Assembly: GCA_005784505.1 (NCBI GenBank)
Contig: VCAZ01000037.1
Location: forward strand, 534,001-598,000
Reading direction: 5' to 3'
DNA: 64,000 nucleotides
Origin: Bagarius yarrelli
Taxonomy: Eukaryota; Chordata; Actinopteri; Siluriformes; Sisoridae
This document shows, piece after piece, positions 43,276 to 54,724 of this stretch (the stretch's first letter is position 1; the number at the start of each line of letters is the position of its first letter). Under the pieces are notes generated by a model. That model ran no database searches. It saw only the letters and a list, made by a program, of their open reading frames with translations, and was not told the DNA's origin. Both the position numbers and the translations under genes were made by a program.

Positions 43276-43519
43276 TGGATAACTTACAGAAATGTAACTG
43301 TCTTATTAAAAAAAAGATAAATGGTTTGATTCTGAGGACTAGTCTGTATTTTTGTTTTGTTTCGTTTTTTATTCGATGGTTTTGTTTACCACGCTTCCTT
43401 CTCAGTCTATATTTGGTTCGTTTCCGAGGCATCATCCATTCGTCATCTGATGATGTGTTACAAAGGAGGTGGGAAATAACCGGCAATACCTTGAAACCCG
43501 AACAAGGAAGTGAGTCATA
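43276..43519. other. No recognisable feature
   Basis: Overlapping frames on both strands (43247-43486 minus, 43275-43520 plus) without recognisable motif. Confidence 0.3.
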
Positions 43520-43637
43520 GGTTGCTTCCCAAATCGCGCACTACTGTACTAACTAGTGTTAAAACAGCGTAATGTAAGTGGTGGCGTAAAGTTGTCGCAT
43601 ACTCTTTAGTGGATAGTTATTGATTTAAGACGCAACC
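43520..43637. mobile_element. Short inverted-repeat element (MITE-like)
   Basis: Starts GGTTGCTTCCCAAATCGCG and ends TTGATTTAAGACGCAACC; the ends are imperfect inverted repeats. Length 118 bp. Similar 'gcgtcccaaatcgcg' elements are common in fish DNA. It lies directly upstream of the probable first exon of the BTG gene. Confidence 0.5.
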
Positions 43638-43809
43638 ATATGTAAATTTTTATAGGGAAAGTACTTGGTTTAACACAAAGCGAGTGGGAAACGTGGGCTA
43701 CTGTAGCGCACTGGATTGAGGAAGTAACGGCAACAATAACGATTTTAAAGATTCAGTTGGTTTTTTTTTGGCACGACATATTTAAAGTGAAGATATTTTA
43801 TTTAACAAG
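43638..43809 (+). promoter_or_regulatory. Probable promoter and non-coding first exon of BTG gene
   Basis: The sequence 'CAAG|GTGAGT' at 43809/43810 is a strong splice donor with no open frame before it. The first coding exon of the BTG gene is preceded by an acceptor (46400), which demands an upstream exon. This is the best donor I see in the interval. The transcription start is not defined. Confidence 0.4.
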
Positions 43810-43933
43810 GTGAGTAAACAAGTCATAAATAAGTTAAGGCGAATTGTTTAATATAGCATATGGAATTAGTTGTCAAAGTATAGCATCTAAAGTTAATGTA
43901 CATGTTTTATGTTACACTTATTTTTAACAGTAA

Positions 43934-43943
43934 TTATATATAT

Positions 43944-43996
<53 letters not shown>
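43934..43996. repeat. (AT)n microsatellite
   Basis: An AT tract with one phase slip near 43953, in the putative first intron of the BTG gene. Confidence 0.95.
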
Positions 43997-43999
<3 letters not shown>

Positions 44000-44373
44000 T
44001 TTCGTAAAATACTTAAAAATACTTGTAGTTTGGTATACTGTCAGTAGAACAATAGCTTGGACACATGCAAAAAAGTTTGGGAGGGTTTTTTTTGTCTGTA
44101 AGTTAAATTATCTCTTTAAAATATTCGACGTCCAGGGTTTTTTATTTATTTTTTCTTTATTTTAGAAAAGCTTAAAGGGGGAAAAAAATTATTAATATTT
44201 AACCGAAATGTTTCGAGTCATATTTTGCTGATTTCGGCCACGTGATGTGGCATAACGGTGACGTTGTCAATTATCCTTAAAATGTCATCAATATTTGACA
44301 CGTGATGATATAAACCCTCTAATAAACTACAGTTTAACAAGAAAAGAAAAAGTCAAGTAAGTTTAAGTTAAGT

Positions 44374-44397
44374 AAAAAAAAAAAAAAAGTGAGGATC

Positions 44398-44424
<27 letters not shown>
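44374..44424. repeat. Poly(A)/poly(T) pair
   Basis: About 15 A (44374-44388) and 25 T (44399-44423) separated by ten bases, able to form a hairpin. Confidence 0.8.
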
Positions 44425-44428
<4 letters not shown>

Positions 44429-44559
44429 GTGAAGTGGATTCCTTTGTGTCCTGAAATGCAGTCTTTAAAAGAAAAACTTGGATTCATTTAGAAGTCTTTT
44501 GCTCTCATCTGTCTTACATTTATAGTATTGTTTTAATGTGACCTACATTTATTTCATTT

Positions 44560-44800
44560 GAGTACTTGAGGGTTAAAGGCCTTGCTCAAGGGCCCAACAG
44601 AGGCAGCTAGCGCAGTGGTTAAGCTGTAGGACTGCTAATTGGAAGATCGGGGTTCGATTCCCAGCACCGCGCAGTTGCCGCTGCTGGGCCCCTGAGTAAG
44701 GCCCTTAACCCCTAATTGCTCAGTGGTATAAAAACGAGATAAATGTAAGTCACTTTGAATAAGGACGTCTAACATATGCTGTAAAATCATGAAGTGATCC
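44560..44800 (+). repeat. tRNA-derived SINE with inverted scrap
   Basis: A plus-strand copy (44604-44785: 'gcgcagtggttaagctgtag', 'ggggttcgattcccagc', 'ctgagtaaggcccttaaccc', 'gtcactttgaataaggacgt') is preceded by about 40 nt of the same family in the opposite orientation ('ggccttgctcaagggcccaa'). Confidence 0.7.
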
Positions 44801-45504
44801 ATGCAAACAGAAGTCTGACATCCAGAGCCGTGAGCTATCATATGAGTCATTAGATCCAGACAGTATGTCTGTACCTCATACAACTAATCTACCGAAACAA
44901 TAGAAAGCGTGCAATAATGTCTGGGGGGTTTTTTTTGTTGTTGTTTTTTTTTTTACAAAAGAGTAAAGCTCCTTATTTTAACTTTACACGTTTTCCCACC
45001 ATTTTCTCCGTTTTTCTTTGCCCTGCCATTATGTTACATGGCGCATTTATTTTTCCGCTTGCCAAGTCATCAAGTCAGTCCACCGTGTGGATTATCATGA
45101 TCTGGCCTAAGCAGAGCAGCTACAGTGTATAAGCATTAGGTTAGATAAGACAGGGCACAAACTGTTCTTCAGTAAAGACCTCAAGGTCATTCTTTTTTTC
45201 TACCATTCTGTCACACCGTAACTGTCGGCCAAGTCACTTTAATCAATATGAACAACTTTTATTCATAATAATTAAATGATAATAAATATTTATAATGATA
45301 ATAATTTCAAGATTTTAAAGAATAATATTGTTTGTAGATTCCATAATCTCCTTTTGTAAATTTTATATCTGTAAAAATCAGCACCTCCACCTATCAGATG
45401 CTGTTTATTAGAACAGACCAAATCGAGACCAGCAAATTAATTAGTGATATTCCGAAATGTACATGAAATTCTGAACATACTTAATTGTTACTTTAAACAG
45501 AAAG

Positions 45505-45640
45505 TGATTGTGATTCCCAGCACCTTCCAAGTTGCCACAGCTGGGCCCCCCGAGCAAGGCCCATGACCCCGATTGCTCAGGTGTATAAATGCAAGTCACT
45601 CTGGATAAGGGCGTCTGTGAAATGCCATAATGTGAAATGT
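45505..45640 (+). repeat. 5'-truncated tRNA-derived SINE
   Basis: 'gtgattcccagcacc', 'gagcaaggcccatgacccc' and the tail 'ctggataagggcgtctgtga' 'aatgccataatg' are present; the head is missing. Confidence 0.7.
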
Positions 45641-45814
45641 ATGACAGCAGAGAGCACTCTGGACTGCTGATTGGGGTGTTTCAAACTGTTGCATAATACG
45701 GTATCAGCGTGCATTAATCAACAGAACACCATTGGCTTTTTAAACAGAAGGAAAAATGTAAGCATGGGCAAGAGTGTTCCACTAAGGCATGTCATGGTTT
45801 GGCATGATTTTTAT

Positions 45815-45815
<1 letters not shown>

Positions 45816-45850
<35 letters not shown>
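45816..45850. repeat. (ATTG)n microsatellite
   Basis: About nine ATTG units. Confidence 0.9.
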
Positions 45851-45851
<1 letters not shown>

Positions 45852-46290
45852 TTAATGGGCCGTAAAAGTCCTAGTAAAAGTCCTAGTATTTGTTCAATTT
45901 CCATTTTTTTAACTGTTAGGATTTTCCTAATTCCAAGCCCTGTGCTAATTTTATGTGCATCTGATTGTTATTTTTTGTAATTTTCTAATATGTGCTTCTT
46001 TATCTAGTAATGCGTTCGTTGGGTTAAAAAAAAGACTTTTCAAAAAAAAGATCGAGGACATTTTAGTGTTTGTATAAATAAATGTTAACAGGATTCTGTT
46101 TACATAAATAATACGGAGTTGGCGTGGCCCTGTATTGTAGCAATAAAATAGCATACTAAATTTGGTGCGTTATAATCAGGTTTGCATGTTTATGTTTTTT
46201 GAAAACGTCCATGTTTTCTCGCTTTCAAACTCTCCAGTCAGATAAAACAAAGTGTTTTACAGTTACAAATGGTTCTAGGAGGATTTTGCG

Positions 46291-46311
46291 AAAAAAAAAA
46301 AAAAAAAAAAA
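46291..46311. repeat. Poly(A) tract
   Basis: About 20 A, 100 bp upstream of the first coding exon of the BTG gene. Confidence 0.8.
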
Positions 46312-46411
46312 TCATGATCTGGATTTAAACCTTATAAACAATCGAAAGTCAAGATGCGGTGAGTGAAATCATAGTTAATATAAAACATTTTTAATCTCAG
46401 GCAGAAAGAAG

Positions 46412-48516
46412 ATGAAGAGAGAAGTCGGGGCTGCTGTGAACTTTCTGAAATGTCTGGCCTTGGAGCGAGGACAAGTTGATGAAAACAAGGCCAAAGTGTT
46501 TGCTGCCAAACTACAAGAGCTGCTGTGTGAGAAGTACACAGATCACTGGTATCCTGAAAATCCAAACAAAGGGCAGGCATACAGGTAAGAACTGCTAATA
46601 TGTATAGAAGGTCCAGCTTTTATTCCTGCCTTGATCACATTCGGGTTCATTACAATTAGCAAGACCAGTGAATCTTTGTTCTATGCACCATTTGTCTCTC
46701 TAGATGCATCAGGATAAACAAGACCACGCCATGTGATGATGCTGTGCTACAAGCCTGCAAGGAAAGCAAGCTAAGGCCATCCGAGCTCGGTCTCCCACGT
46801 GAAATTACATTATGGATTGACCCACTTGAGGTGTCTGCACGGTAGGACTTCTAATAGGTTGGGTCATTGGCTTTTTACTTGAGTTGACGAGCAGGGAAAT
46901 TATGACAGCTCCCAAAAGTTTATTCTGGTTTGAAGATCGCTCCAAATTTATTGCTGCTTATAGGCAGGAAAGTTTATAAAACAATATAGCTAATTCCCTC
47001 CATGCCAACAAACTATTATATATTATGTAATACATTTCAGTGTAATAAATGCAACCAGGTCTTTTGTCTGGAACACAGCTCTATATTTAGTATATTTCCA
47101 CTATATGAACAAAGGTATCTTATGGCTATAACTTAGAATGAACCTGAGCTACAGTCTTGGGTTTTCAGGCAATATGACATAATTGGCCTCACGCATGGAA
47201 ATGACAGATAAAAACCATAAAAACCTTTTTCTGTATCATGAAAGTTTTTTAGAACCTAAATTTTATTTTATGATTTCCAACAGCTCGGGTGAAAATTGTC
47301 GGCATTTTACCGTGGCTCATTTTAGTGAAGATAAGGAGTCTGACTTGCATCCTGAAAGCTCAGATTGTGTGACTGCAGAGACCTCCGACTACCACTCGGC
47401 GACTTCCTCAGACTGTGGCTCAGAAAACTCCAGTGATGCGGAGGAGGAAAATAAAGAATGTGAGGTGGAAAGCGTGAAAGAGAAAACAGAAGTGAAGAAA
47501 GACCCGATTGTAATTGCTATGAGACCAAGAGTAAGAGAGCCAAAGCCACGGATAATGCCTAAATCTCAGGTAGGTTCCCAAAGAGATACACATTTAGTGA
47601 ATGTCAAGTTACCTGTAATTATATAGCACTTTTTAACAATAGTAATCCCCAACTAGGCACAAAAAACAAATCTCCATTGGGAATGGAGAAAAAAAACATT
47701 ACCCCTTTAACAAAATAAAAGGAAAATAATTAAATCTGTATTCAAAAACTGCACGTATGATTATATGCAGTGTATAAATACTGTACATGGAAAAGTGAGC
47801 AAGACCCTTATTCCTAATTGCTCAAAGAGATACATGTAAGTCACTCTGAATAAGGGCTTCTGCTAAATGCCGTAAATGTAAATATCATGTTTGGGTATAA
47901 TGATCATAAAGGTTGATCTGGAAATATTTGGGAGTTCTACATTAACTTTATACAAATATTAATTTATTACATTAGTTTACACTGGAGCACAGTTTTGTTT
48001 AGAATGTTTTATATGTTATAACACTACATTATGGCTGAACCCCAAACCTCCTCACCTCACATTAGTGTCTGATCTCACTAATACTATTGTGGCTCAGTAA
48101 AAACAAGTTCACACAACACAATCTGCTGGCTGGAAAGTCTTTCCTGAAGTTTGGAGATTATAGTACTAAGAGTGAGACTGGAATAGGATACATACATCTC
48201 TTGTTGTTTAGTGTTTTATTTATATTTCTTTACTAAGCGATTTGCGTTGGTAGTTACAGTTCGTAATTGTATTATTTGTTAAAGTCAAAGTAATAAAATG
48301 TACCTTTTTTTCTATGTACTAAAGCCGGCAAGACTTCAGTACTTCTACCACCCACCAGCAGTGTGGTCTCAATATAAGAAGAGTCCTGTAGTGCTAACGA
48401 CCGTGTGCCCTCCCCCACCCGCTCCTGTTCTTGGCTACTATGTCTTCCCGAAACCTCCACCACAGTTCATCATGCCTCATGCCAGTCTGCAGCCCTGGGA
48501 GGTCGCCAAAGGGTAG
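46412..48516 (+). CDS. BTG/Tob family antiproliferative protein, BTG3-like
   Basis: Four coding exons: 46412-46584, 46704-46841, 47284-47569, 48325-48516, all with GT-AG ends and matching phase, encoding 262 residues. The APRO domain fills the first 120 residues: box A HWYPENPNKGQAYRCIRI (45-62) and box B LPREITLWIDPLEVSAR (88-104), followed by HFTVAHF. The exon 1/2 break in Arg58 matches other BTG genes. After the domain come an acidic Ser-rich stretch (SDYHSATSSDCGSENSSDAE, as in BTG3) and a Pro-rich tail ending WEVAKG. Family members bind the CNOT7/CNOT8 deadenylase and restrain proliferation. The tail differs from BTG3 and BTG4 as I know them, so this may be a fish paralogue. The ATG is the first after the 46400 acceptor. 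Confidence 0.85.
47790..47882 (+). repeat. SINE tail fragment
   Basis: 'gagcaagacccttattccta', 'gtcactctgaataagggctt' and 'tgctaaatgccgtaaatgta' form the 3' part of the tRNA-derived SINE, in BTG intron 3. Confidence 0.7.
48010..48175 (+). mobile_element. Tc1/mariner fragment in BTG intron 3
   Basis: 'tgtctgatctcactaatact', 'gtggctcagtaaaaacaagt' and 'ctggaaagtctttcctgaag' correspond to the C-terminal transposase part of the same Tc1/mariner type as 62145-62450. Confidence 0.5.
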
Positions 48517-50160
48517 CTGGCACCAGAAAAGCTCAGCACAAGAGACTAATACCTGGTTGAGCTACTTTTCCATTTGAACCGATTTTAACCTTTTAACTTG
48601 AGTAAATCTATATAAAGTATAAGTAAAGTAAAAGTAAGTAAAGTATATTAGTTATACATTAATACAAGACTAATAAGCCTACTTAATAGAGGAGAAACCC
48701 CTTCGCAGACAAGCACAATGTGCCAATAAGAGATTTTTATTTATTTGTTAGGTGATCTGAATATAGTCTCTATGGTCTAATTGAAATATAATTCAGTAAC
48801 CTTTACTGAACTAAAAATTGTAGCAGTATAATATTGATGTTTAGTACTTTTATTAAAGGTTTTAAGTGCATTTTATGAGATTTCAACCAAGTAATGATGC
48901 AATCAAGATCATTATTGTGATTTTTTTTTTTTAATCAGCGACCTTATAAGGTGCATAAATCATAACTGTTCAACTGTGGAACTGTTGAACTGTCATAGCT
49001 GTGGAAAGAAGCACAGAGTAAATTCTAATAGGTTATTTTATTTAAGATTACATTTAATAACTTATAATACCAGATAACTTTACCTTCACTTTTTTTTGAA
49101 TTATATCTAATCAGGTTTAATGACTAAATCCCAACATTTTTCTCAGGTATGTCAATCTGTTGCCTTTATTCTTTGCTTCTTTTTTTTTTCAAGCGCAACA
49201 TTCAATCCAAAGAGCTGGGCTGCACTAAAAATACTGTGAACGTTTGTGCAATACACTACAATGTAGTGTAAACTATATCTTACACAATTTCTCAGGAACA
49301 TCAGATTAACTGCATGGACCATTACGTAACCAGTAGAAATGCTTTCGCAGTCGTAACAGTGTGACCCTCACCTCAACTCATAGCGGTTAAATGTTGCCAT
49401 AAGCAGTATATAATGCACTATGTGTTGCTTCCCACAGTGATATTTTATACAACTATTATGCTTATGTACAGTGCAAAAAACATTGCTTAGCTTTGTAAGA
49501 AAGCCATGCATGTCTAATGAAATCAATGTATAATGAAAGACATTTTTTGCAGTTAAGAATAATGACAGTCTGGAATCTACTATTGTAAATATCTCTGAAC
49601 ACTGGAATTGCTATCTCTGTACTCAGTGAGTGACATTCTCAGTTTTTTTTTACTGTTTCTTGTGTGACTTTTACTATAACCTTATTTATTTCTTGTCATT
49701 ATTTTATTTAACCACAAGGCCTAGTAACTAATGCAAATCTTGTAAATTATATTTTTATTAAAATAATACTGTTTATATATAATGTTTAGCTTTTTTTAAT
49801 TGTTTTTCCTAACACATGCATACATATCAAATATTTGTGACTGATCAGATTGAAGTTAAATATAAAATCTTTAAAGTAAGATGAGCAGGAAAGTGTGCAC
49901 AAAAAGGAAGAGACAGACAGACAGTGTACAAGTTCTGGTGAGAATTCAGTAATCAGTGTTGTAGTCCAGGAAGTCGGTGGGGAGGTAATGGGTATTATAC
50001 ATAAGATTAAGATGGCAATTCTTTATATTGTACCTCATCTAATTTACCAGCATACTGTCCTTTTTGTACTTATTTTGTATGTTTTATTATCTACTTAACT
50101 AATAAAATATTTAAGAAAATAAAAGTAGGATTTAGATGTTATTGCTAGATGTAGGTTTTT
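48517..50160 (+). other. 3' flank/UTR of BTG gene
   Basis: No coding signal. An ATTAAA at about 48852 and an AATAAA at about 50100 could serve as polyadenylation signals, but neither is decisive. Confidence 0.35.
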
Positions 50161-50164
50161 TGTT

Positions 50165-50345
50165 TTTTTTTTACAGCATTTGGCAGACATCCTTCTCCAG
50201 AGCGACTTGCATTTATTTTATTTATACAGCTGGACAATTGGGGGTTAAGGGGCCTTGCTCAGGGGCCCACAGTGGTAACTTAGTGGTGCTAGGAAACCCT
50301 GATCTTCCAATTAGTAGTCCAACACCTTAACCACTGTGCTACCAA
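50165..50345 (-). repeat. tRNA-derived SINE
   Basis: Minus orientation: 'gcatttggcagacatccttc', 'ccagagcgacttgcattta', 'ggccttgctcaggggccca', 'ccttaaccactgtgctacca'. Confidence 0.75.
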
Positions 50346-50975
50346 CTTTCGCTAACATAGCCTATTACCAAAAAGAAAAATATAACAGGAAAAGGAACCA
50401 TACAAATGACATTTAATTCAATGTAAAATTCATGTTAGATTTTCTTTGCTCTAATTCAGGATAAGACTGTAGAGGATCAGACCTATAGAACATCCGATGA
50501 CACTAAAATAGTTAAATGTTTAAGTACAGGCTCCAAATATGTAAAAATGAGCTGTCAAAGTCGAATCTTATTCGACCTGAAACCTGGTTTTTGAAACTTC
50601 CTTTTTGCCTGGTGTAATTTTTCAGTATAATTAACACTATAATAAATTATAATAATAAATAAATTATTAAGGAAGTGACAAAAAAAAACCATTGTGTTAG
50701 TTGTGTAAGTGTCTACAAAGAATTACTAAACTGTTACAAATCAGGTGTAGTTTTACACTCGTTTTTGTTATCACTGACCATCTACTGTACCTGACACTCA
50801 TCCGCTTGCTATTTTATTAGAAACATGCACATATTTAATCTTTAATTTATCAGGCAGAAGCACAATACATACAATTGTGTAGATCCAGGGCTCTCTTAGT
50901 GACACTGACTGCCGGCGGGTGGTTAATAAAAGATTGCCTGGTTTTGGAATTATAGTATATGTTTTGGGTCATTTA
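50346..50975. other. No recognisable feature
   Basis: AT-rich intergenic sequence. Confidence 0.35.
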
Positions 50976-50979
50976 TAGC

Positions 50980-52063
50980 ACCTTGAATTTACACATTTTG
51001 TCACCTTATAACCACACTTACAAAACTTAAATGTTTTATTGAGATTTTATGTGATCGACCAACACAAAGTGGAACAAAAATGATAAATGTTTTTCAAAAG
51101 CAAATAAAAATCAATAAAAGTGTGGTGTGCGTTTGTTTTCAGCCCCGTGTACTCTAATACCCCTAAATAAAATCCGGTCCAATTGCCTTCAGAAATCACC
51201 TAACTAGTTAATAGAGTCCATCTGTGTGTAATTTCGTCTCAGTATAAATATACCTGTTCTGTGAAGGCCTCAGTGGTTTGTTGGAGAACACTAGTGAAGT
51301 TTAAAGCAGGGTTAAGTTATAAAAATATCCCAAGCTTTAAACATATTAAGGCGCACTGTTCAATCCATCATCAAAAAATGAAAAAAGTCACAACTGCAAA
51401 CCTACTAAATCATGGCCGTCCACCTAAACTGACTGACTGAGCAAGGAGAGCACCAATCAGAGAAGCAGCCAAGAGGCCCATGGTCATTCTGGTGGAGCTG
51501 TAGAAATCCACAGCTCAGGTGGGAGAATCCACAAATCTGGCCTGTTTGCAGTTTGCCACAAGCCATGTAGGGGACACAGCTAACATGTTGAAGATGCTTT
51601 GGTCAGATCAGACCAAAGTTGAACTTTTTGGCCTAAATGCAAAGCACTATGTGTGGGTGAAAAAAATAACACTGCTCATCATCCTGAACACACCATGCCA
51701 CAACATGGTGGTGTCGGCATCATGCTTTAGGGATGCTTTTCTTTAGCAGGGACAGAAAAGTTGGTCAGAGTTGATTGGAAGATGGATACAGGTCAATCCT
51801 GGAAGAAAATCTGTTAACTGGTTTGGAACTGGGAAGGATGGACCCTCCAGCAATGGACCCCAGTATAGTGGTGTACTCTTCCTTTTGCTTGCTTTAAAAT
51901 TGTTAAACCCGTATATAATTTTTCCTCCACTTCACAATTATGTGCTACTTTGTGTTGGTCTTTTACATAAAATCTCAATAAAATGCATTTAAGGTTGTGA
52001 TTGTAAGTGGACAAAATGTGAAAGTTCAAGGGGTATGAATACTTTTTCAAGGCGCTTTATTTT
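50980..52063 (+). mobile_element. Tc1/mariner element, degenerate
   Basis: The ends are inverted: 'agcaccttgaatttacacat' on the left and 'actttttcaaggcgcttta' on the right, with the adjacent 'attttgtcaccttataacca' mirrored by 'gtaagtggacaaaatgtgaa'. The plus strand carries a broken transposase: the stretch at about 51690-51800 corresponds to the HGG-like 'ASSCFRDAF' region ('gtggtgtcggcatcatgctt'), plus 'ggtcagagttgattggaaga'. Stops and deletions are many; about 1.08 kb remains of a typical 1.5 kb. Confidence 0.7.
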
Positions 52064-52520
52064 TAGATGCCAACTGCTATTTAGCTCTTCTTCCACTAGA
52101 GGTCGGCCTTAAAACAAAACATAATTTGCCGGTTTCTAAGGTCTTGTATGTTTATTAACAGTCTGGTTGAGAAAACATTCTAATTTATTAATATATTATC
52201 GCATAATATAAGCCATGAAAAGTACCAGTAGACACCGTAATACATTACTGTCAATACCAGTTTAACCTCTAGCAGGAAATTTATTTATTTATTTGTTTGT
52301 TTGTTTGTTTGTTTATTTATTTATATAATTTATTTGATTATATTTTATTATTCTGCCACACGAAGTTATGATTCAAATTAAATTAATTTTAATATTATAT
52401 GTATATTTATATTTAAATAGCCCGTGTAAAAGTAGATCATTATATTCTTAGACATGGTGTGAATTCAAAAAGGGGTTTTTATTCTACCCCAAACTGCCCT
52501 AGATAGTGTAGTGTACAGTA
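52064..52520. other. No gene; (TTTA/TTTG)n tract
   Basis: A tetranucleotide tract at 52280-52325; otherwise AT-rich without signal. Confidence 0.5.
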
Positions 52521-52539
52521 TAATAGCTTTTTATACCTC

Positions 52540-52896
52540 ATGTTGATGGACGTTGTTTTTCTGTGAGGTCATTTTACGAGCTGCCTGACGGAACTGGATC
52601 GCATCCCAAACAGAATCTAAGTGTCCCTAAGTGTCTCAAGAAGGAAACTTAAGAAGGGGTTTTTAACGTCCAATAGAAAGCCTTTAGGAGTTCAGCCAAT
52701 GACAGACTGAAGTGTGCAAGCGGTGCTCAGGTGGGCGCAAGTTTTGCGCTAGAGTTTATGTGCGTCTGGCGGAACGTGAGTGTGCGTTATTCCTCCGTGT
52801 CATGTTTTCCCGAATTGACCACGCAAATGCCCACGAATGGGTGAAAGAAAGACGCGACGGTGACTGAGGACCGTAAGGAGGCACTGACGTTTCGTG

Positions 52897-52931
<35 letters not shown>

Positions 52932-52950
52932 ATTTGTTTGAGGTGCCGTA
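52540..52950 (+). promoter_or_regulatory. Putative promoter and 5' UTR of kcnn4-like gene
   Basis: GC and CpG content rise sharply over the 400 bp before the start codon (for example 'gggtgaaagaaagacgcgac'). A (GT)n tract at 52900-52929 lies within the probable 5' UTR, 21 bp before the ATG. No clear TATA box. Confidence 0.45.
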
Positions 52951-53506
52951 ATGGAAATGAACGTCCGTAACTCGCATCATGACAGCAAAGCGGACGGGCT
53001 GGAAAGCCGCAACGGCGACACGACGGACATCACAGTGTCGCTCTCTCACCCGGGCAAACGAATGAGCCCGATCGAGTGCGGCAGTTTGTACCGCCTCAGA
53101 GACAGAAAGTTCCTCCTGGAGGACAAACGGCGACTTTGCGCTTGTGCGCTCGGAGCCGCGCTTCTCGGCATTTTGCTGATGATTGTGCACGCCGAGCTCT
53201 GTCCTGCCGTTTACCTGCCGGTGAGTGACGGCATTCGGGAAATGGGGCATCAGAGGGTGCAACTGTCTATTTAAAATCTGAGTATAACACGTGGCGGCTG
53301 ACAACTACTTAATTGCTGCTGTATTCCTGCAGAACAGCACTAAGCCTAAATGTAGTCAATCTGCTATTCTCAAATAATGTAAACTTAATGAAATTTTAGT
53401 CGTAAGGGAATTGGTGGACTTGTAATTGGAAGATCGGGGGTTGATTCCCAGCACTACCAAATTGCCATTGCTGCCCCTGAGCAAGGCCCTTAACCCGCAA
53501 TTGCTC

Positions 53507-53556
<50 letters not shown>

Positions 53557-54673
53557 GCTTTGAATAAGTGGTGTCTGCCAAATGCTGTAAATGTAAGGAG
53601 AGGAGGACTACCGGGAGGAGAGAGATATTCATTTGTGTAACTGTGACACTTTGATTCAGGATAGGATGAAGAAAAACTGTAGGGAAAACATACAGATCAG
53701 ATATGTCAGTGAAAATGTGATGATGATGATGATGATGATGATGATGTGATGATATGATGAATGATGATGAATGATGATGAATAATAATACTAATATACTA
53801 AAAACTATGTTCTTGTGGTGGCAGCTCATCACTTTTGTCAGATAGGACACAGGACAAAGCCCCACCATTTATTACAGTCATTCCACAAATAACATTTAAA
53901 ATTCTCCATTTAGATGATTCTAAAACACCAGCCAATTATAAAAATCAAGCAAATGTTCCACTTTGCTCTTTAAGATGTCTTGAAGCTGCAGGGCAGCAAA
54001 CTCTTTGCCCTTTTTAGCTAAGAGTGGTTACTTCTGTTATTATTGTACCCAGTGGTCAGGAATGGGGACAACATGGACTATACTTACTCAGTGAGCAATT
54101 TACTAGCAAAGAAGCAGCCGACATAACGGACATGCTGGATTAATTAAAAAATCTCCTATGGTTGCCAGGTTCTTGTATTATAGCAAATCATAAGATTAGG
54201 TCCCACTTAGTGGATAAAGTTCACATCAGTTGGTTATCCTTACACAATCACAGGCAAAAGGTTTTATAAATGTGCTTACATCCATAGTAGGATCAAGAAA
54301 ATTTCAACTACCTTGTACATGTAAACTAATGTGCTGGCTACAGTGGCAATCCACCGAGCGGGGACTAACTCAGGAAACCAGATATCCTGAGCGCTACCGA
54401 ACGTGTGTGCTGTCTGTAAGGTTCGTCCTTGAGTGTGTTCGACCAGAAATCAATAAGATTCACAGACTAATGTTTGGACCCTTTCGATTTAAACAAGAAC
54501 CTTATTTAAATGTTTGTAATATTTACAAAGTTAACGTTTTGGAAAAAGCCTATTAGAAACATGCACACTGGTCTGGTAAACCATTTTGAGTTATATCTAG
54601 TATGAGGCGGCAAATATTTTAAAAAATAAATTGATAATAGCAAAATTAAGACACAATACTAATAATAAACATG

Positions 54674-54724
<51 letters not shown>

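Noticed and set aside
52930..53304. 124-residue minus-strand frame opposite kcnn4 exon 1
   Set aside because: It is the antisense shadow of a GC-rich coding exon; the plus strand carries recognisable S1 channel sequence.
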